Assembly: GCA_039190275.1 (NCBI GenBank)
Contig: JBCCYF010000002.1
Location: forward strand, 33,486-97,485
Reading direction: 5' to 3'
Origin: Halovulum sp039190275
Lineage (GTDB): Bacteria; Pseudomonadota; Alphaproteobacteria; Rhodobacterales; Rhodobacteraceae
DNA: 64,000 bases
This document shows, one piece after another, positions 9,579 to 17,602 of the stretch (position 1 is its first letter; the number at the start of each line of letters is the position of its first letter). Below the pieces are notes generated by a model, which saw nothing but the letters and a program-made list of their open reading frames with translations, was not told the DNA's origin and ran no database searches. A program made the translations under genes and the position numbers.

Positions 9579-11012
9579 CTAACCGTTGAGGCTACGCACC
9601 AGTGCTTGTGTATCGACTTTTGATCGGTGGCGACGGTCCATTGGAATTCGCCTTAGAATCTGCAGGTCGTCCACGCCAAGGGCACCTGCGTTTTCGGCCC
9701 AGACCCGATGCTCTGCGCGGTCACCTTCTATGGCAAGAACAGCCTGCCCACCGATGCGGACCAACGCGGCCTGGCGTACGCCGGGCCACGATCTTGCGGC
9801 GGCTTCAAGTGCAAACGGGTAGAGCATTCGACCGCCGCTCGGAACAGCTGCGCCGTGCCGTCCCAATAGCCAAAGCCTGCCAAGGTCGTCCAGGACGCCG
9901 GCGTCACCGGTCCTGTGCCAGGTTACGCCGCCTTCGCGTAATTTGGTTTCCGCGTCGTCCCCGGGATCCAGATAGCCCGCATTTACATGCGCGCCGCTCA
10001 CTTGTATTTCGCCTTCGCTGATCCTCAAGGACACCTCTGGCACCGGTAGGCCGGCAAGTAGCCCAAGCCCATTGGTCATCGACGCCTCGTCCTCGGGCGA
10101 AATCGACGACAGGTTCACGGCCGCGATCGGCTCGGCCTCGGTCGAGCCATAGACGGCCGTGATCTTCAACGAAGGTGCATATGACCGCAGGCGGGCAAGC
10201 AGATCGGGAAACACCGGCCCGCCGCCTGTAAAGAGTGTCCGCACCTCCGGTACTGCGCTTGCCCGGCTGAGTGTGTCGCAAAGCGCGGGCGGAAGAAGAA
10301 GGCGGGTCACACCAGTATGGCCGATCCAGTCGCGGAGCGCGTTGGGTGTCACACGGTCCGGACGGCTCATACGCCAGTTCGGAAGTACGGTCGTCCGCCC
10401 CTCGGCAAGGTTCAGCAGAGCAAAAACCGGAAAGGCGACCAGATCGACCTCGTGGTCATCACTCGCAAGGATAGGTGCGACCGCGGCATGCTGCGCCATG
10501 AGAAACCGGTGGCTGCGCGGGATCGCCTTCGGCAAACCGGTGGTCCCAGATGTAAAGGAGATCAGTGCAATGTCATCGGGCACAGACTGCGGCAGCGGCA
10601 TATCCATTCTGTCCGCCACCCGAGCGGGATCAAAAACCGGCCGAGCCCAAAGTCCGGGTATTAGCAACCGCAACAAACGGTAAAAACCCGTGGCACAAAG
10701 ACCGCGAACATCGGTCTGGCGAACCGCATGACGCACACCATTCAATCCCATCGCCGGTTCCGGCAAAACCGCAACGGCGCCGAGCGCCCAGATCGCCGCA
10801 AGCGAGGCATAGAGGTCGGCGCCGACCGGCATGGCCAAAAGCAACCGGTCGCCAGGCCGGACGCCACGGGAGGCCAAATGCGCGGCAATACCGTCTGCAC
10901 GCGCTTTCAGATCCCCGAAACTTACCTTGTTCCCATCTCCCTCAATCAGTGCGGTGCGCGGCCCATGAGCCCGCACCGCGGCTTCGAACGCCTCGATCAG
11001 GGTCTCAGCCAA
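9579..11012 (-). CDS. Acyl-AMP ligase (AMP-dependent synthetase family)
   Basis: A 477-residue member of the ANL adenylating enzymes, which activate a carboxylate with ATP to an acyl-AMP and pass it to CoA, a carrier or directly to an acceptor. The phosphate-binding loop is FTSGTTGLPK (residues 153-162), the acceptor-side motif is AVYGSTEAEPIA, and the hinge/C-terminal region has WHRTGDAG and a terminal RRHRSKVD with the likely catalytic Lys465. At under 480 residues it is short, more like OleC-type or stand-alone ligases than fatty acyl-CoA synthetases. It starts at a TTG overlapping the GNAT stop by eight bases and is the last gene of the operon. Substrate unknown; no carrier protein gene is nearby. 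Confidence 0.8.
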   Translation of the reverse strand: MAETLIEAFEAAVRAHGPRTALIEGDGNKVSFGDLKARADGIAAHLASRGVRPGDRLLLAMPVGADLYASLAAIWALGAVAVLPEPAMGLNGVRHAVRQTDVRGLCATGFYRLLRLLIPGLWARPVFDPARVADRMDMPLPQSVPDDIALISFTSGTTGLPKAIPRSHRFLMAQHAAVAPILASDDHEVDLVAFPVFALLNLAEGRTTVLPNWRMSRPDRVTPNALRDWIGHTGVTRLLLPPALCDTLSRASAVPEVRTLFTGGGPVFPDLLARLRSYAPSLKITAVYGSTEAEPIAAVNLSSISPEDEASMTNGLGLLAGLPVPEVSLRISEGEIQVSGAHVNAGYLDPGDDAETKLREGGVTWHRTGDAGVLDDLGRLWLLGRHGAAVPSGGRMLYPFALEAAARSWPGVRQAALVRIGGQAVLAIEGDRAEHRVWAENAGALGVDDLQILRRIPMDRRHRSKVDTQALVRSLNG

Positions 11013-11841
11013 GGCGACGCCCCATCAGCGCATAGCGCCGGAACACCTTCGCCCCGTTTCCGGCGCTGCGCAGGGCGGACAGGTTGTCGTCGTGGATGAG
11101 TGCATGGATAGCGCTCCGGTACCCAAGCCGTTTCGCCTCCTGATAAAACCGGGCGCTCAATGCGTGACCGGCGCCTTTTTGCAGGCTGGCATAGGTTTTG
11201 AGAATAACCGCACCGGGCTGCGGTCCCTCGGCATAGTTCGGAACGCCAAAGAGAAACCCCCGCAGCGCGCCATCCGGAGCACGCGCGAAAAGAATAAGCT
11301 CTGGCCGCAACAGCGGAACTACTGGCCGGTACATATCCAAGAAGGCGTCAAACCCAATGGGCTTAAAGAACGGATTGCGTGAGAAAGCGTCGCTCGAAAG
11401 GGCGTGGACTTGGGCGAAAAGTGCCTCTTCATCGCGGCCGTCCCAACACTCAACGGTCAAATCGGCCGGCGGCTCGGGCATCCTCTGATCAAGCACATGC
11501 AGGTCCACGATTGCCGAAAAGTAGCTGCTGATCGGAACGAAACCGGCGCGCGCGAACGCCTCGTTGTCCGATGCGTTGCTGCGCGGTTCCATCAAAAACG
11601 GCGGGCGCGTTCCTGCTTGCGTGACAAGTCTATAGCTGTGCCAGGTGTCGCCGTCCATCGGACCGATCAATCCTGAGGCACCATCAGACCGTGCCCGCGC
11701 CTCAATCTGGCCGAGCACTTCCGCCCCCGACTCCGGCCCATTGCAAGAGAAGCGACCGACCGTCATTGCGGATGCTCCATTCCACTTTGGACCGTCAGGA
11801 AACAGCGTCGCCCGTGCGCCCTCGACCTTGAAAACCTGCAT
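11005..11841 (-). CDS. GNAT-family acyltransferase
   Basis: A 278-residue protein with a GNAT fold in its C-terminal half. The ending (IHDDNLSALRSAGNGAKVFRRYALMGRRLG, split here by family features: N-S pair, glycine-rich turn, then RRYALM) is the typical final strand-helix of N-acyltransferases. An extended N-terminal half (about 1-120) resembles enlarged GNATs that use bulky acyl or aminoacyl donors. The ATG shares one base with the preceding stop (TAATG), so a longer reading frame upstream is not needed. It lies between the prenol-kinase-like gene and the acyl-AMP ligase, and the pair could activate and then transfer the same acyl group. Substrates unknown. Confidence 0.7.
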   Translation of the reverse strand: MQVFKVEGARATLFPDGPKWNGASAMTVGRFSCNGPESGAEVLGQIEARARSDGASGLIGPMDGDTWHSYRLVTQAGTRPPFLMEPRSNASDNEAFARAGFVPISSYFSAIVDLHVLDQRMPEPPADLTVECWDGRDEEALFAQVHALSSDAFSRNPFFKPIGFDAFLDMYRPVVPLLRPELILFARAPDGALRGFLFGVPNYAEGPQPGAVILKTYASLQKGAGHALSARFYQEAKRLGYRSAIHALIHDDNLSALRSAGNGAKVFRRYALMGRRLG

Positions 11842-13163
11842 TATCCCAACCATCCCCTTGCGCGCCCCAGTGCCGCAAGAAAAACGGCACATGGCCCAAG
11901 CATTGAAATTACCGACAACTTGAGCGCACGCGCGTTTTGAAATGCTGCCGACTGGGCTGCCGGGATCAAGGACAAAATGACTGCCGATCCAAGGGCAAGG
12001 AACTCCAGGCTTCCCGCCCAGTGGGTCGCATCTGGGTTCCAGCGCATAAGCACAAAGTAAGCGGCCAGCACGCCAAGTGCGGCGAACCCAAGTTCGATCC
12101 AGCGCTTGCCCGGTGCCGCGGCAACAGCAAGCAGCCCAAGGGATAACCCGGCAGCACTCATCCCGTAAAAAGACAAGTTGTTCTGACCAGAAAGTGCTCC
12201 GGCTGCTAGCCAAGCAAAGCTGATCACCGCCAGCCCCGCTACGATATCCAACTCCGGATAGCGCGCGGAACAGGGGTTATGCCTGCAACTGATGGCATGC
12301 GCGGCAAACACGCTGAGCGGCAGTATGACATTCTGAACCGTTGTCACCGAAATCAGAAGAAACGCGCTCAACACGTATACGCGTGCCGCATGCGCGGTCA
12401 GCCCAAGATACCGTGCTGCGCCCAAAGACAGGATGATTGCACAGGTCAGCAGCACCAGAATGCCGAACAAGGCCAGCGGCGTGCTGGTCAGATGCCGCTC
12501 CAGAAACAGCAGCAATCCTGCGGGTAGGAAAAAATTGTCGAACCCGCGCCAGCTATCCGCTTCGATCAGGGTCGCAAAACCCGCGACCATGACGGCGACC
12601 GGCAAGATGTTCTGTCTTGGCACGTCCGAAAGCAACAGCAGGCAACTCATCGACAAGATGAGGGTAACCGTGAAGAACGCAACCGATCCTTCAAGGCTTT
12701 TGACCCCGTCCTCGACCCGAAAGAACTGGCTGCCATAGCGGCTGCCGGTCAGAGCGGCGGCGGCATCCGACAGGGTAAGCACCGCAAGCGGGAGCACGTA
12801 GAGGATCGCCCGGCCATCTGCCATCAGGTACACAAAGCCAACCGCGAGCGCCAACAGGACGTCACCATAAGACCGCCGCTCGATCCCATGCAGCGCTGCG
12901 CCCAATCCACTGCGGGCAAAGCGGGGAAGACGCAGGACCGCCATTGTGATCAGCGTAAGCGCGATGAGCATGAATACCGGCCAGCGGTCCGGGAACAGCC
13001 ACGGCAGCGTAAGCGCAAACAGGCCAGTACCTATATGCACCAGTTTGCGCTGAACCTCTGCGCTCAAGCCCCGTTGTCGGGCCATCCGGCGCACCACGGC
13101 CATGAGTCCCAGCATGACGGCAATTGCGCCAAGGGCTACGGAAATTTGCGCGGCGATACTCAC
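11841..13163 (-). CDS. Polytopic membrane protein with CTP-dependent prenol (phytol/dolichol) kinase domain
   Basis: A 440-residue, very hydrophobic protein with about twelve membrane helices. Its N-terminal half matches the phytol/farnesol/dolichol kinase and CDP-diacylglycerol synthase superfamily: RKLVHIGTG (39-47), SDAAAALTGSRYG (132-144) and KSLEGS (155-160), which form the CTP site in VTE5/DOLK-type enzymes. These enzymes phosphorylate a polyprenyl alcohol with CTP. The half after about residue 240 is an additional membrane region that I do not recognise, so the protein is nearly twice the length of bacterial phytol-kinase homologues. It overlaps both neighbours (ATGA with the DUF3419 gene; TAATG with the GNAT gene). 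Confidence 0.7.
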   Translation of the reverse strand: MSIAAQISVALGAIAVMLGLMAVVRRMARQRGLSAEVQRKLVHIGTGLFALTLPWLFPDRWPVFMLIALTLITMAVLRLPRFARSGLGAALHGIERRSYGDVLLALAVGFVYLMADGRAILYVLPLAVLTLSDAAAALTGSRYGSQFFRVEDGVKSLEGSVAFFTVTLILSMSCLLLLSDVPRQNILPVAVMVAGFATLIEADSWRGFDNFFLPAGLLLFLERHLTSTPLALFGILVLLTCAIILSLGAARYLGLTAHAARVYVLSAFLLISVTTVQNVILPLSVFAAHAISCRHNPCSARYPELDIVAGLAVISFAWLAAGALSGQNNLSFYGMSAAGLSLGLLAVAAAPGKRWIELGFAALGVLAAYFVLMRWNPDATHWAGSLEFLALGSAVILSLIPAAQSAAFQNARALKLSVISMLGPCAVFLAALGRARGWLG

Positions 13164-14260
13164 GCGCGGACCTGCTCGATAACGAAATCAGAGTAGAAAA
13201 ATGCCTTGTCTCGGGCCTTCAGGGCATCCTCTTCAGCGCTCCGGGTTTCGACCCGGGCGGCATGGACCTCGGGGACGCGGCGCGGCACCATCATGTTCCA
13301 ATACACCAATCGCGCACCGGTGTTCGCAGCCCCCAAAACACTGCCATAGACCTCGGCAAATCCGTCCGGCGACATATACTCGAAAATGTCAGACAGGTTG
13401 AAACCGTCGGCACGTTCACCCGCACAAATGAAGCTTTCAAGCGACCCCGGGCGAATGTCCAAACGGTCCAAACGCGTCCTGATGGTGTCGTAGTGCTCGG
13501 CACGCCAACTCATCGGCAAGGCCTTGTCATGGGTTCCAAACAGGATCCAGTACAAGTAAGGGTTTTCCGACGGATCGCAATCGACCATGGCATGACGGAT
13601 CCGGCGAGCCACATGATCAGCGACGCTACCTTCGACATGGTCGAAGAACGCGGCATCCCGGCCCATCCGACCCATGACAGGCGCCGAGAAAAACAACCTG
13701 AGCAACAGTTTCCAACGCCATGTGTTGATGCGGTCCTCAAGAAATGACGCGCGCGCCGCCGCGGGGCGCGGGACAAAGACCTCAGCCAAGGTCCGGCGTG
13801 AGTGGACAAGCGGCAACAGATAGGTGCGAAAGATCCGAAAGTAGCGTTCGAACTTGCCCACACCACCCGCACCGAACTTTTGGACCAAAGGCGCAAGAGG
13901 CCGCCAGAAATCCCGGGTCTCCGGGTCCGCGTCTCCAAGCGCACGGTTCAACAACTCGGATCTGCGGCCGCTGGGCCGTGAGCCGAACAGTTCGAGAAAT
14001 TCAGGGTGTGTAAGGCTGGTGTACGCCCCGATCCTCAGCCTGAGACAGGCGATTTGAGCAGGCGATAGATCGACCGCAACAACGCGCGCGGGGTCCAGTG
14101 TCAACATCGCCAATGCGTTGTCCCCAGCCGAACAGATCGACACCAGAGTGGTGCCGGCCCGTTGCGGGAGGGCCGCGATCAGTACGTCTGCGTCCTCCCA
14201 CAACTGAGCGTAGCGGATGTAGTCAAAGCTGGCTTTCCGCGTGATTTCAGACAATTGCAC
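13160..14260 (-). CDS. DUF3419 protein, BtaA-like S-adenosylmethionine 3-amino-3-carboxypropyl transferase
   Basis: The 366-residue protein has the DUF3419 start FDYIRYAQLWEDADVL (12-27), SICSAGDNALAML (41-53) and VVAVDLSPAQIACL (60-73), a SAM-binding fold, and the late motif NLSDIFEYM. BtaA of this family transfers the aminocarboxypropyl group of SAM to diacylglycerol, giving the headgroup of betaine lipids; a BtaB methyltransferase would then add methyl groups. No BtaB is present here. The GTG at 14260 is chosen because homologues begin about ten residues before the FDYIRYAQ motif; an ATG at 14290 is the alternative. The acceptor is unknown. Confidence 0.75.
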   Translation of the reverse strand: MQLSEITRKASFDYIRYAQLWEDADVLIAALPQRAGTTLVSICSAGDNALAMLTLDPARVVAVDLSPAQIACLRLRIGAYTSLTHPEFLELFGSRPSGRRSELLNRALGDADPETRDFWRPLAPLVQKFGAGGVGKFERYFRIFRTYLLPLVHSRRTLAEVFVPRPAAARASFLEDRINTWRWKLLLRLFFSAPVMGRMGRDAAFFDHVEGSVADHVARRIRHAMVDCDPSENPYLYWILFGTHDKALPMSWRAEHYDTIRTRLDRLDIRPGSLESFICAGERADGFNLSDIFEYMSPDGFAEVYGSVLGAANTGARLVYWNMMVPRRVPEVHAARVETRSAEEDALKARDKAFFYSDFVIEQVRA

Positions 14261-16688
14261 TAACCCTGCGGACCCGGCCGGATGCGCCATCCACCTCAAC
14301 CTCGTCACCCGTTTCGATCCAGGCAGTGGCGGACTTTAGACCGACGACACATGGGATCCCAAGCTCGCGCGCGACAATCGCAGAATGCGAAAGGGGTGAG
14401 CCGCGTTCAACTACGATTGCGGCCGCATTGGCGAACACGGCAATCCAGCCCGGGTCGGTATGGCGCGCCACCAGGACTTCGCCCGGTTCGAGCCGTTCGG
14501 TCCGCGGGTCACGGACAACCCGCGCCTTGCCGGTGATCACGCCAGCAGAACATCCCGTCCCGAGGCGTTCATTGCCCGTCTCCAAAGCTGCAGCGCCCAC
14601 AGGTGCCGGGTCGGCCGAGCGCGCGAGGCCTTTGTACGTGATCCGCTCCGGCGGGTCGGATCGATGTGCCGACGCCGCGTCCTGGGCCTTTCGGATCATC
14701 GCAATCGCCTTGAGGTCCGGCGACAAGCCGAATCCCTCGACAGCGCCAAGCGCTTCATGAGGGGTGAGAAAGAGAATATCCCGTGGGGTGTCGAGGATGT
14801 TGCGGGCCGTAAATTCCCGGCCGAGCGCCATAAACACCTTTCGTGCATGGCCGAACACCCGCGTGCGCTCGAACCTCAGGTTTTCGCGATCTCGAACCCG
14901 GTCTTTGGCCCAGTTGACGATCCAGCGCGCGAACATTCGGCGCATAGGACGGCCAGCAAAGACAGCCGCCCAATCCGGCGGTGCCTTGGGGGAATGGGTC
15001 GACGGTGGGCGCTGGGCATATGACACAATGGCGAATACCAGTTGGCGTGGATCCTCGGTCAGCGGGATGCTCTCCAGTTTCAGTTCCTCGGTGCACCGGT
15101 CGCCAAAGCGGCTCAGATATGCGTCCACCTCGGCCTGAATGGCCGGGGAACCCTCAAGAGCATCAAGCCCATTGGCCAAAAGCGCGTCGGTCAGTCCGGC
15201 CGCGGCCACCATCTGCCCCATCCGTGCGATCCGCTGCGCGGGTTCGGCCGAGACAATGTCGCCCTGCCCGATCATGACGTCGTTGTGCAGCGCCAAACCA
15301 TCGGGCCCCAGCCATTTCTCCAGCAGGGCACGTGACGCCCCAAAGGCGATCATACAGAGAAAATCGTTGATCAGTGGCGCGTCCCACCGGTCCAGCAATT
15401 CACACTCTATCCGGCGGTACTCGCGCGCCAGGTCGGTCGGGTTAGCCCGTGACAGGTCCAAGCCGCTGTTCAATGCGCCCTCAAGCCGGAGATAGAACCG
15501 ACGGCGGGTGCGGGAAAGCCGGGCTGCCTCAAACCCGAGCCGCAAGGCGACGCCAGCCAGTTTGGTGTATTCCGTCACCCTCCGCAGACCATTGGCAGGC
15601 TGCGGGCCGATGGACTGTGTGATACTGGCTGGCAGCGGTTCCGAGACGCCCATCATCGTCTCCATGTAGGCGCGGTTGAGCGAAAAACCGGGCAACAGGG
15701 ACAGGGCGCGGTACCAGTTGAGCAGGTTATAGTAGACCCGCCCGTCAAACCGGCTCAACATGTTGTCGAACACGGGTGCATTCTGCGCGACCGTTTCTGT
15801 ACCGACGCCCATCAAACCGACAAACGCCCGGTACACCCGGGCATAGACATGCACCGCAAACCCGTAGGTCAGCGGACTGACGATACCGGGATAGCTTTCG
15901 ATGATGTTGGAGTTATCGAGGATCACGAGGCTGTTGTCGGGGGTTTTCGATGGCCTTAGCGGAGTGGTGATTGGCCTGGCCTGCAGGATGTGCAGACCGT
16001 CTTCATCTATGGCCCACTCAATATCCTGTGGCGTGCCAGCGGTCTGGTGAACCCGTCGGGCCAGGTCGGCCACGGCACGGACTTGCTGGTCCGTCAGAAC
16101 CGGGTCGGTGGCCGGCCCGCTAAGGATGTCCCCCTCGACGGTCCAGGTTTGACCATCCTCAACTCCGGCCACCAACGTATCGGCCAGACCACGCGTCGCG
16201 GTCACGACCGCGTGGTCGCGGCGGCCGCTTACCGGATCGGCAGAGAAGGCGACGCCCGCAGCGACCGGTTGGATCATTTGCTGGACGATGACCGCGGGTG
16301 GGTCTGCCGCGCCGGCGGCCCTCAGCGTTCGATAGGCTGCCAAGCCCTCGGAAAACCCTGAACGCCATACATCATGCGCGCGGGTCACAACCTTCTCAAC
16401 AGGGACATTCAAAAACGTATCGAATTGTCCTGCATGACTGTCCAAAGCGCCATCTTCACCAAACCCCGAGGAACGCACGGCATAGGGCCCAGGCCCCAGC
16501 GCTGGCATGGCGTCCCGAAGGCTCTCCGCCAGCCCGTGTTTTGCCCCGCCCATCTCAAAGGCCGAAGGCGAGATAACGAGGAACGGTGGTGGTTTAAAAC
16601 CCTGGACAGCCAGCCACCCGAGGGCCGCCGCTTTGCCGCCAACGGCCCGCGCGTCGGTTGCACTGGATTGCGGGTACAGAAAACTCAC
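14247..16688 (-). CDS. Rifampin-phosphotransferase-like dikinase (ATP-grasp, middle and phosphohistidine domains)
   Basis: An 813-residue protein of the PEP synthase/pyruvate phosphate dikinase superfamily. It has the nucleotide-binding domain (about 1-245: VGGKAAALGWL, YAVRSSGFGEDG, SFAGQ-like SHAGQFDTF, QDIEWAIDEDGLHILQARPI), a large helical middle domain (about 260-700) that begins IIESYPGIVSPLTYGF, and a C-terminal swivelling domain with catalytic His768 (SPLSHSAIVARELGIP). There is no PEP/pyruvate barrel. This is the layout of rifampin phosphotransferase, which moves the beta-phosphate of ATP to a hydroxyl on a substrate held by the middle domain. GTG start at 16688 overlaps the UbiA stop as GTGA. 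Substrate unknown; a lipid or prenol hydroxyl fits the neighbours. Confidence 0.75.
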   Translation of the reverse strand: MSFLYPQSSATDARAVGGKAAALGWLAVQGFKPPPFLVISPSAFEMGGAKHGLAESLRDAMPALGPGPYAVRSSGFGEDGALDSHAGQFDTFLNVPVEKVVTRAHDVWRSGFSEGLAAYRTLRAAGAADPPAVIVQQMIQPVAAGVAFSADPVSGRRDHAVVTATRGLADTLVAGVEDGQTWTVEGDILSGPATDPVLTDQQVRAVADLARRVHQTAGTPQDIEWAIDEDGLHILQARPITTPLRPSKTPDNSLVILDNSNIIESYPGIVSPLTYGFAVHVYARVYRAFVGLMGVGTETVAQNAPVFDNMLSRFDGRVYYNLLNWYRALSLLPGFSLNRAYMETMMGVSEPLPASITQSIGPQPANGLRRVTEYTKLAGVALRLGFEAARLSRTRRRFYLRLEGALNSGLDLSRANPTDLAREYRRIECELLDRWDAPLINDFLCMIAFGASRALLEKWLGPDGLALHNDVMIGQGDIVSAEPAQRIARMGQMVAAAGLTDALLANGLDALEGSPAIQAEVDAYLSRFGDRCTEELKLESIPLTEDPRQLVFAIVSYAQRPPSTHSPKAPPDWAAVFAGRPMRRMFARWIVNWAKDRVRDRENLRFERTRVFGHARKVFMALGREFTARNILDTPRDILFLTPHEALGAVEGFGLSPDLKAIAMIRKAQDAASAHRSDPPERITYKGLARSADPAPVGAAALETGNERLGTGCSAGVITGKARVVRDPRTERLEPGEVLVARHTDPGWIAVFANAAAIVVERGSPLSHSAIVARELGIPCVVGLKSATAWIETGDEVEVDGASGRVRRVSAIV

Positions 16689-17602
16689 GGCGTGGTCCCA
16701 AACAGCAGCGGAACAAACCCCGCAATGGCATAGCACAGGAAAACCCAGAGCCCGGCCACCGTGTCAACCCGGGACTGGTCGCCTGGCAATTGCCGTTCCG
16801 CGTAGTTCCGGCCGATCCAGACGCAGATACTGAACCCCAGCGCGCCCAGGGTCACAAATGGAATTGGGTGACCCACCGCAATGCCGACACCGGTCAGCAG
16901 CAAAAAGGACATCGCCACACAGCCTACCCAGACACTGGCCGCGCGGCGGGGCCCCCAAAGCGACGAGTAGGTTTCGACCCCTTCGCGTTCATTGCCGGGC
17001 GCCCAAAGCTTCCGGCCCAATTCGAGGACGCATCCGTTGGAAAACGACAAGGCAAAGAACAGCCAGAGGCCCGGGTGCGGTGCACCGTGCCGGAGCCATT
17101 CCACCCCAGTCAGAAGAAGGTCGATCAGGGGCATTATCGCCATATGGCTGAGCAAATACAGCACCGGCCGCGCCTTGAGCCAGCGGGGTGCCCCGAACTC
17201 TATTGTCATGAGCGCCAGCCACCCCCAGACAAGCAGCAGCAACCAAACCAGACCGTACCCAGCAAGAAACGCTGCGGCCAAAGCGAGGGGGATTGTGGCG
17301 ACCCCAAGCCCCACGATTTCGCTCTGGCGTATCAGACCCCGGGGTATGGGTCGCTCGGGGCGAAACCTTCGATCATCTTCCGCGTCTTTCACTTCGTCAC
17401 AGACGCGCATCTGGAAAAAGAGGAGGAAGACCAGCACGAAGGCGACCACATATGCACCCACACCCGGTAGAGTGCGCGCGCCCAGCACTGCCGACAGTGT
17501 CACGCTCGCGGCCGAGAACATCGCAAGCAACGGCAAAGTCTTGATGACCGGAAAGCGCTCCGCCTGGTAGATCCAAAGACGGTTTGGAAGTGGCGTGTTC
17601 AT
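16685..17602 (-). CDS. UbiA-superfamily membrane prenyltransferase, unusual subgroup
   Basis: A 305-residue protein with eight to nine membrane helices and the UbiA layout. The first Asp-rich site is atypical: DEVKDAEDD (69-77) followed by RPERPIPRG (81-89), instead of NDxxDxxxD. The second site is ELGRKLWAPGNEREGVETY (194-212), giving Glu/Arg/Lys and Glu residues where the second Asp motif normally lies. UbiA enzymes move a prenyl group from its diphosphate to an aromatic ring, a glycerol or another hydroxyl acceptor. It is the first gene of the six-gene operon, begins with ATG at 17602, and is followed by the dikinase-like gene with a four-base overlap. Not ubiA, bchG or menA by its motifs. 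Confidence 0.8.
   Translation of the reverse strand: MNTPLPNRLWIYQAERFPVIKTLPLLAMFSAASVTLSAVLGARTLPGVGAYVVAFVLVFLLFFQMRVCDEVKDAEDDRRFRPERPIPRGLIRQSEIVGLGVATIPLALAAAFLAGYGLVWLLLLVWGWLALMTIEFGAPRWLKARPVLYLLSHMAIMPLIDLLLTGVEWLRHGAPHPGLWLFFALSFSNGCVLELGRKLWAPGNEREGVETYSSLWGPRRAASVWVGCVAMSFLLLTGVGIAVGHPIPFVTLGALGFSICVWIGRNYAERQLPGDQSRVDTVAGLWVFLCYAIAGFVPLLFGTTP

Noticed and set aside
16658..17470. Open frames of 190-270 codons opposite the UbiA gene
   Set aside because: The minus-strand UbiA protein has membrane helices and motifs; the plus-strand translations do not resemble a protein family.
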